Below are positions 58,981 through 64,000 of a stretch of 64,000 nt of DNA, in pieces. Position 1 is the first letter of the stretch. Each line of letters begins with the position of its first letter. Both the position numbers and the translations under genes were made by a program. Under the pieces are notes generated by a model. The model saw nothing but the letters and a program-made list of their open reading frames with translations, searched no databases and was not told the origin of the DNA. The DNA comes from Clostridium_S neuense. GTDB taxonomy: Bacteria; Bacillota; Clostridia; Clostridiales; Clostridiaceae. Location: contig NZ_JBJIAA010000004.1 of NCBI RefSeq assembly GCF_045310695.1, positions 62,001 to 126,000 on the forward strand, given 5' to 3'.

Positions 58981-60459
58981 TTAAAGTATTATACAAATCA
59001 GTCCTCCGTTCCCTTCATTTATTATTTTCTCAAGTGTTTTCTGTATTTTAGCCTGAACGTCATCTGGCATTTTGTAGAGCTTTTTTTGAAGTCCCTCTTT
59101 TACAAGTACTTCTATTGATTTTCCAAACATATTGCTTTCCCATATCTGAGAAGGATCATTTTCAAATTGCTCTAAAAGTGATTTTACCATTTCTTCACTT
59201 TCTCTTTCACTTCCCATTATAGGTGACACTTCTGTCTCAATATCTGCTCTTATAAAGTGAAAACTTGGTGCACTGGCTTTAAGTCTAACTTCATACCTGC
59301 TCCCATTTCTAACTATTTGAGGCTCTTCAAGCTTCATCTCCGAAAGTTGAGGTGATACAAGGCCATAGCCTTTTTCTTTAACATCATTCAAGGCTTCAGA
59401 TATCCTATCAAATTGTACTTTTGCTGTGTGCATTTCCTTCATAGCAGACAGTAATTTATTTTCTCCATCAATGTCACATTCACATTCTTCACTTAAAACT
59501 TTATAAAACATATCTTTTTTAGGTTCTAGGTTTATTCTTCCTGTTCCTTCTCCCATATTCATTTCAACCATTTCTGCTTTTTCAAGGTAGTCTACATTTG
59601 AATATGAGTCAATAGTTTTTGAAATATCCCTAACCTTATTAAGTCTCTTACTTAAATCCTTAACAAAGTTCATGAAATTTTCCTTAAGCCAATGGCTTGA
59701 AGTAAGCTTTTCAATCCATTCCGGCATATCTATATTAATTTCTTTTATAGGGAACTCTTTTAAAACTTTTGTAAACAATTTAGTTATGTCATTTGTTTCC
59801 ATATTAAGTACATTTATAACCTCAACTGGAACATCATATTTCTCTTCAAGTTCAGTCCTTAACTGGAGTGTTTCTGGGGCATCCGTATGTGCAGAATTAA
59901 GTACTAAAATAAATGGTTTATTTATAGACTTAAGTTCCTCTACTACCCTTTCTTCAGCTTCTACATAGTCCTCTCTTGGTATGTCGGTAATAGAACCATC
60001 AGTAGTTACTACAAGTCCTATAGTAGAATGTTCGTCAATTACTTTCTTAGTTCCTATTTCTGCTGCTTCTTCAAAAGGTATTTCATGATCAAACCATGGG
60101 GTATTAACCATTTTAGGTTTTTCTCCTTCAGAATATCCAAGTGCATTCTTAACAATGTATCCAACACAGTCAACCATTCTCACCTTAAATTTTATCCCCT
60201 CATCTAAACTTATATCCACAGCTTCATTAGGTACAAATTTAGGTTCCGTCGTATGAATTGTTTTTCCAGAAGCACTTTGAGGAAGTTCATCCTTTGCTCT
60301 TTCTCTCTTATGAGGATTGTCTATATTGGGAAGAACCATAAGGTCCATAAATCTCTTTATAAAGGTTGACTTGCCAGTTCTTACAGGTCCCACTACACCC
60401 ACATATATATCACCTTGAGTTCTTTCCGCAATATCCTTATATATATTAAAGTCTTCCAA
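58981..60459 (-). CDS. spoIVA: Stage IV sporulation protein A
   Basis: 492 residues starting at TTG (60459) with a strong AGGAGGAAAGATT site. SpoIVA is a cytoskeletal ATPase that polymerises on the forespore surface to form the base of the spore coat. The N-terminal P-loop domain has GPVRTGKSTFIKRF at about 24-37 and VRMVDCVGYIV as the Walker B region. A long middle domain follows, and the C-terminus GNGGLICIIL contains the conserved region that binds SpoVM. Its partner spoVM is at 38862-38936. Confidence 0.97.
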   Translation of the reverse strand: MEDFNIYKDIAERTQGDIYVGVVGPVRTGKSTFIKRFMDLMVLPNIDNPHKRERAKDELPQSASGKTIHTTEPKFVPNEAVDISLDEGIKFKVRMVDCVGYIVKNALGYSEGEKPKMVNTPWFDHEIPFEEAAEIGTKKVIDEHSTIGLVVTTDGSITDIPREDYVEAEERVVEELKSINKPFILVLNSAHTDAPETLQLRTELEEKYDVPVEVINVLNMETNDITKLFTKVLKEFPIKEINIDMPEWIEKLTSSHWLKENFMNFVKDLSKRLNKVRDISKTIDSYSNVDYLEKAEMVEMNMGEGTGRINLEPKKDMFYKVLSEECECDIDGENKLLSAMKEMHTAKVQFDRISEALNDVKEKGYGLVSPQLSEMKLEEPQIVRNGSRYEVRLKASAPSFHFIRADIETEVSPIMGSERESEEMVKSLLEQFENDPSQIWESNMFGKSIEVLVKEGLQKKLYKMPDDVQAKIQKTLEKIINEGNGGLICIIL

Positions 60460-60588
60460 AATCTTTCCTCCTGTACCTTAATATTAACAATATATATATA
60501 TTAAGCTTAGAAGTACTTTATTCACAAAATAACATATTAATTTATTTAACTTTTGTTGAGAGATATCTATATATTTAAGATAAAAACA

Positions 60589-60748
60589 CTATAATTTATC
60601 ACCTTTAAATTTTTCATCGTAACTATTTGCTGTTCTAGTGCAGTTCTCATATAACTTTTTAGCGAAATAAAACCTAACATAATTAAAGTGTCAATATTTC
60701 ATCACATGCATCTGCTAAAGCTTTATTTGTTACTTTAACTACTTTCAT
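60589..60748 (-). pseudogene. Small 52-codon gene broken by one extra base, or read by +1 frameshift
   Basis: ATG at 60748 behind TTGGAGGAAGGAATA opens a 21-codon frame (MKVVKVTNKALADACDEILTL) ended by TAA at 60683-60685. Skipping one T at the CTT-TAA site continues in the next frame as NYVRFYFAKKLYENCTRTAN..., ending in TAG at 60589. The joined product would be 52 residues with coherent coding style. The slip site resembles CUU-UGA of prfB. It may be a recent pseudogene, a sequencing error or a true frameshift gene. Its function is unknown. Confidence 0.5.
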
Positions 60749-60797
60749 TATTCCTTCCTCCAATTCATTTTTTAACTACTTTAAAGTATAAATTTTA

Positions 60798-60835
60798 AAA
60801 GCCGTACTACTGTTTTTTTACAATAGTACGGCTTT
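60798..60835 (-). terminator. Rho-independent terminator after gpsA
   Basis: On the minus strand AAAGCCGTACTA pairs with TAGTACGGCTTT (12 bp perfect) around a 14-base loop, followed by TAAAATTT. It lies 70 bp past the gpsA stop. Confidence 0.85.
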
Positions 60836-60905
60836 CATCTAAATTATTAAATATTAAGTTGATGATAATGCGCTTACCGCAAAATCTCTTATATTATAAA
60901 GAGCT

Positions 60906-61898
60906 TTATGTTTCGCTTTTCTTTTCTCTTACCATTAAGTCATGAACTTCACTTTCTGGATTTTTATTTTTAAATAAAACATTGTAAAGTGCATTGGTTA
61001 TAGGCATATCTACATTAAGTAATTTGCTAAGCTCATAAAATGCCTCACATGCTTTTACTCCCTCAACCACCATGCCAATTTCTTGGCAAGCTTCCTCACA
61101 TGGCATACCCTTACCAATAAGTATACCTGCTCTTCTATTTCTACTGTACATACTGGTACAAGTAACTATAAGATCACCCATTCCAGTGAGCCCATAAAAG
61201 GTTCCAATTTTTCCACCAAGCTTTATACCTATTTTAACTATTTCACTCATCCCACGTGTCATAAGAGCAGCCTTTGTGTTATCGCCGTATCCCATTCCAT
61301 CACATATCCCTGCCGCCAATGCAATTATATTTTTTACAGCACCACCTATTTCCACTCCAACAATATCATCATTAGTATATACCCTAAATTTATTTGCCAT
61401 AAATACATCTTGAATTTCCTCAGCATACTTCATTTTACTTGAGGAAACAACAGCAGTAGTTGGAACTTCCATTGCTACTTCTTCTGCATGACTTGGTCCA
61501 GATAATATAACAACCGCATTTTTAGGCAGCTCTTCTTCTATAACCTCTGATAATCTTTTTTGACTTTGCTCTTCTATTCCCTTTGCAATATTTATTATTA
61601 TTTGATCATCATTTAAAAACGGCTTTATTTTTTTACACATTTCTCTTATAACATGAGATGGAACTGCAAGAACTATATATTTACTTTGTTTAACCGCATA
61701 TTCTATATCATTAATCGCTTTAAGCTTAAATGGTATTACAGCTTTTGGGAGATATCTTGAATTTCGCTTATTTACATTTATGTCATTTATAATATCCTGT
61801 TTTCTATCCCATATTAAAACATCATAACCTTTGTTAGCAAGCATTATCCCAAGGGCAGTTCCAAAACTACCCCCTCCCAAAAAAGTTATACCACTCAT
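60906..61898 (-). CDS. gpsA: Glycerol-3-phosphate dehydrogenase [NAD(P)+]
   Basis: 330 residues from the ATG at 61898, behind GAGAGGAAGGATTAAA; 18 upstream in-frame codons overlap the der end and lack a site. It reduces dihydroxyacetone phosphate to sn-glycerol 3-phosphate, the backbone used after PlsX for phospholipids. Motifs are TFLGGGSFGTALGIMLA (NAD-binding), LSGPSHAEEVA, GAVKNIIALAAGICDGMGYGDNTKAAL and GLTGMGDLIVTC. It starts 1 bp after the der stop. Confidence 0.97.
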   Translation of the reverse strand: MSGITFLGGGSFGTALGIMLANKGYDVLIWDRKQDIINDINVNKRNSRYLPKAVIPFKLKAINDIEYAVKQSKYIVLAVPSHVIREMCKKIKPFLNDDQIIINIAKGIEEQSQKRLSEVIEEELPKNAVVILSGPSHAEEVAMEVPTTAVVSSSKMKYAEEIQDVFMANKFRVYTNDDIVGVEIGGAVKNIIALAAGICDGMGYGDNTKAALMTRGMSEIVKIGIKLGGKIGTFYGLTGMGDLIVTCTSMYSRNRRAGILIGKGMPCEEACQEIGMVVEGVKACEAFYELSKLLNVDMPITNALYNVLFKNKNPESEVHDLMVREKKSET

Positions 61899-61899
61899 T

Positions 61900-63216
61900 T
61901 TAATCCTTCCTCTCCCTAAATATTGTTTTAATACCCGTTCCCTCGAAATCAAAGCTCTGTCTTATTTTATTTTCCAAGTATCTTTGATACGAGAAGTGGA
62001 GTGCATTAGGATTATTTACAAAAAATACAAATGTAGGAGGTTTAGTTCCTATTTGAGTTACATAATATATCTTAAGACGCGTAACTCCAACGACTGGAGG
62101 CTCTTTCATAAGCACGGCGTTACTTATAACATCGTTTAAAACTCCTGTCGCAATTCTTTTATTATAGTTATCATAGCACTTTTTTATAATCTCAAGCACC
62201 TTATGTACCCTTTGACCTGTCTTTGCAGATATAAAGAGGTATGGAGCATATGCCATAAATGAAAAGTTAACTGCCATATTATCTTTAAAAGCTTTCATGG
62301 TTTTATCATCTTTTTCAACTAAATCCCACTTATTAACTATAACAAAAATAGCCTTATTACTTTCATGTGCATAGCCTATTATTCTCTCATCTTGCTCACT
62401 TACACTTTCAGTTGCATCAAGTACAAGTACACACACGTCGCACCTTTCTATAGCTGCCATAGTCCTTACTGCGCTGTACTTCTCTACTTCCTCTTTTATC
62501 TTGCTTTTCTTTCTAAGTCCTGCTGTATCTATAAGAACAAATTTCCCAAGATCAGTTTCAAGGTAACTGTCAATAGCATCTCTTGTAGTTCCCGGAATGT
62601 TACTTACTATAACTCTTTCTTCTCCAAGAATTCTATTTATCAAAGATGACTTACCAACATTTGGTTTACCAACTACTGCAACTTTAATATACTCTTCTTC
62701 AGGTTCATTAGCTTCAATATCATCAAAATATTTTACAACTTCATCAAGCATATCTCCAAGACCAAGTCCCTGAGCTGCAGATATTGAAATAGGGTCTCCT
62801 AAACCAAGATTATAAAATTCGTAAATATTATTTTCTTCTTTGCTTTTATCTATTTTATTTACAACAAGAAGCACAGGCTTTTTGCTCTTTCTAAGCATTT
62901 GAGCTACTTCATTATCTGCATCTGTAAGTCCCTGTTTTCCATCGACTATAAATATTATTACATGGGACATTTCTATTGCGATTTGTGCCTGACGTCTCAT
63001 TTGAGATAATATAATATCATCGTTTTCTGGTTCTATACCTCCAGTATCAATTATTGTAAACTTTTTTGCTACCCATTCTGATTCTGCATAAACTCTATCT
63101 CTTGTAACTCCTGGAGTATCCTCTACTATAGAAATTCTTTTACCTGCTAATTTGTTAAACAAAGTTGATTTACCAACATTTGGCCTTCCAACTATAGCTA
63201 CTATAGGTTTTGCCAT
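61900..63216 (-). CDS. der: Ribosome biogenesis GTPase Der (EngA)
   Basis: 438 residues with two tandem GTPase domains, unique to this family. It acts in 50S subunit assembly. Domain 1 has GRPNVGKSTLFN near residue 8 and DTGGIE; domain 2 has GKPNVGKSSLINRIL near 182 and DTAGLRKKS; both have NKxD motifs. The C-terminal KH-like domain ends with FEGTGIKTIFRERK. It lies 2 bp after the DUF512 gene and next to gpsA, an order common in Firmicutes. Confidence 0.97.
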   Translation of the reverse strand: MAKPIVAIVGRPNVGKSTLFNKLAGKRISIVEDTPGVTRDRVYAESEWVAKKFTIIDTGGIEPENDDIILSQMRRQAQIAIEMSHVIIFIVDGKQGLTDADNEVAQMLRKSKKPVLLVVNKIDKSKEENNIYEFYNLGLGDPISISAAQGLGLGDMLDEVVKYFDDIEANEPEEEYIKVAVVGKPNVGKSSLINRILGEERVIVSNIPGTTRDAIDSYLETDLGKFVLIDTAGLRKKSKIKEEVEKYSAVRTMAAIERCDVCVLVLDATESVSEQDERIIGYAHESNKAIFVIVNKWDLVEKDDKTMKAFKDNMAVNFSFMAYAPYLFISAKTGQRVHKVLEIIKKCYDNYNKRIATGVLNDVISNAVLMKEPPVVGVTRLKIYYVTQIGTKPPTFVFFVNNPNALHFSYQRYLENKIRQSFDFEGTGIKTIFRERKD

Positions 63217-63218
63217 TT

Positions 63219-64000
63219 TTATTCCTCCCTGCCACTTTCATTAATAAGCTTTATTAGGTCTTCACCTGTACTTCTACATATTATGATTTTTCTATTAAGC
63301 TCTCTTTCCATGTCTTTCACACTTGTGTCATCTAAAAATATTTTTTCATCATCTTTGAGCATATTTTCTGGCAATATTATGTATTTGCCAAGTTCACTTT
63401 TTTTTGCATATTTAATAATATCTCTACCTGTTAAAAGACCTGCTACAGTTATTTTTTCTCCAAAAAATTCATTTATAACTCTAATAACATTTATCTTTAC
63501 ATTTTTATTTTTTTTCATAATCATATCCGCAGCATTTTTTATCTCATCATATGCTAAAACACCAGTAATCATGGTATAAGAACTCTCAATATCATCTAGA
63601 AGAAATTCAATGTTTTCCTCTATATTATCTCTAAAAGTTCTTATCATGCCTATACCATCCTCAAATTGATCAAAGCTTCCATAAAAATCGGTATTAGGTA
63701 TTTCTTCGCCACTTAAAACATAGAACTCATCTGAGAGTCTTATGAAGGGAGAACCTATCTCCTTCATAAATTTCTCTTGAAGTTTTTTCACATTTTTTAT
63801 CTCTATTCTAGCCTTTTCAGCATCAAAAGTATTCATATTAAATAAACCTTCTCTATAGTCAGTAACTCCTACAGGAACACCTGCTACATTTCTAACTGCT
63901 GGATAAAATTTATACAAATCATTAACAGTTTTTATAAGTTCATCTCCATTATTTATACCAGGACACAAAACAATTTGGCAATTCATTTCTATGCCTGCCT
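63219..64000 (-). CDS. DUF512 radical SAM-type protein, C-terminal part
   Basis: The 3' portion of a gene whose start lies beyond 64000. The frame is open through the window edge as AGIEMNCQIVLCPGINNGDEL, so the ATG at 63986 is internal. The DUF512 region includes FYPAVRNVAGVPVGVTDYR, DEFYVLSGEEIPN, FEDGIGMIRTF and TVAGLLTGRDII. Full-length members have an N-terminal PDZ-like domain and a radical SAM cluster, not visible here. The substrate is unknown. The der-gpsA neighbourhood is typical. Confidence 0.9.
   Translation of the reverse strand, partial: AGIEMNCQIVLCPGINNGDELIKTVNDLYKFYPAVRNVAGVPVGVTDYREGLFNMNTFDAEKARIEIKNVKKLQEKFMKEIGSPFIRLSDEFYVLSGEEIPNTDFYGSFDQFEDGIGMIRTFRDNIEENIEFLLDDIESSYTMITGVLAYDEIKNAADMIMKKNKNVKINVIRVINEFFGEKITVAGLLTGRDIIKYAKKSELGKYIILPENMLKDDEKIFLDDTSVKDMERELNRKIIICRSTGEDLIKLINESGREE

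Noticed and set aside
60480..60510. TATATATATATATT run upstream of spoIVA as a promoter or microsatellite
   Set aside because: Ordinary in this AT-rich sequence. I could not find a convincing sigma-E pair there.
60852..60905. Open frame reading ALYNIRDFAVSALSST after gpsA
   Set aside because: It has no start codon, is out of frame with gpsA and is too short to call a gene remnant.
1..64000. CRISPR arrays, rRNA, tRNA, intact insertion sequences, prophage
   Set aside because: No direct-repeat/spacer array, cloverleaf, rRNA-like stretch or transposase was seen while reading; a covariance search was not possible.

Overview
The window is a slice of the core chromosome of a low-GC, endospore-forming, anaerobic Firmicute, most likely a cluster I Clostridium. 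The evidence is the strongly AT-rich sequence, AGGAGG ribosome-binding sites with frequent TTG starts, CodY, phosphotransacetylase plus acetate kinase, the sporulation genes spoVM, spoIVA and ylbJ, and the Firmicutes order prpC-prkC-rsgA-rpe-thiN-spoVM-rpmB. The general layout recalls the pta-ackA region of Clostridium acetobutylicum, but I cannot fix the species. I saw no rRNA, tRNA, CRISPR array, intact insertion sequence or prophage. Almost all genes are on the minus strand, so the biological order runs from high to low coordinates.

Layout from the low end. 1-6.3 kb: the start of a probable helicase, then cdsA, uppS, frr, pyrH, tsf, rpsB and codY (lipid and envelope precursors, translation factors, nutrient regulator). 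6.4-11.8 kb: topA and dprA, with comM and yraN on the plus strand. 11.8-25.5 kb: a translation and protein-export block (rnhB, rbgA, lepB, rplS, trmD, rimM, khpA, rpsP, ffh, ylxM, ftsY), then smc, a 33-residue membrane peptide, a radical SAM protein, rnc and acpP. 25.5-30 kb: plsX, rpmF, a YceD-type protein, ackA and pta. 30-34.2 kb: tmcAL and ylbJ on the plus strand facing a coiled-coil protein, coaD and rsmD.

34.3-54.1 kb: recG, a YloV/FakA-type protein and an Asp23 protein; rpmB divergent; then spoVM, a 57-residue membrane protein, thiN, rpe, rsgA, the PASTA kinase prkC with its phosphatase prpC, rlmN, rsmB, a zinc metallopeptidase, fmt, def, priA, coaBC, rpoZ, gmk, remA and yicC. 54.2-58.5 kb is more accessory: an aminotransferase and a fructose operon (1-phosphofructokinase plus fructose PTS). 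A 530-bp stretch of inverted repeats separates it from spoIVA. 60.6-64 kb: a small frameshifted gene, gpsA, der and the 3' part of a DUF512 gene.

The most notable unexplained signals are these. A roughly 91-98 bp palindromic repeat is present in three full copies (11.3, 14.5 and 19.4 kb), each close to a stop codon, and in one shrunken copy (2.14 kb). Two related palindromes lie upstream of pta. A nested long hairpin lies after the fructose operon. A 52-codon gene is broken by one extra base at a CTT-TAA site that resembles the prfB frameshift site. Several very small genes, including spoVM, are easy to miss.
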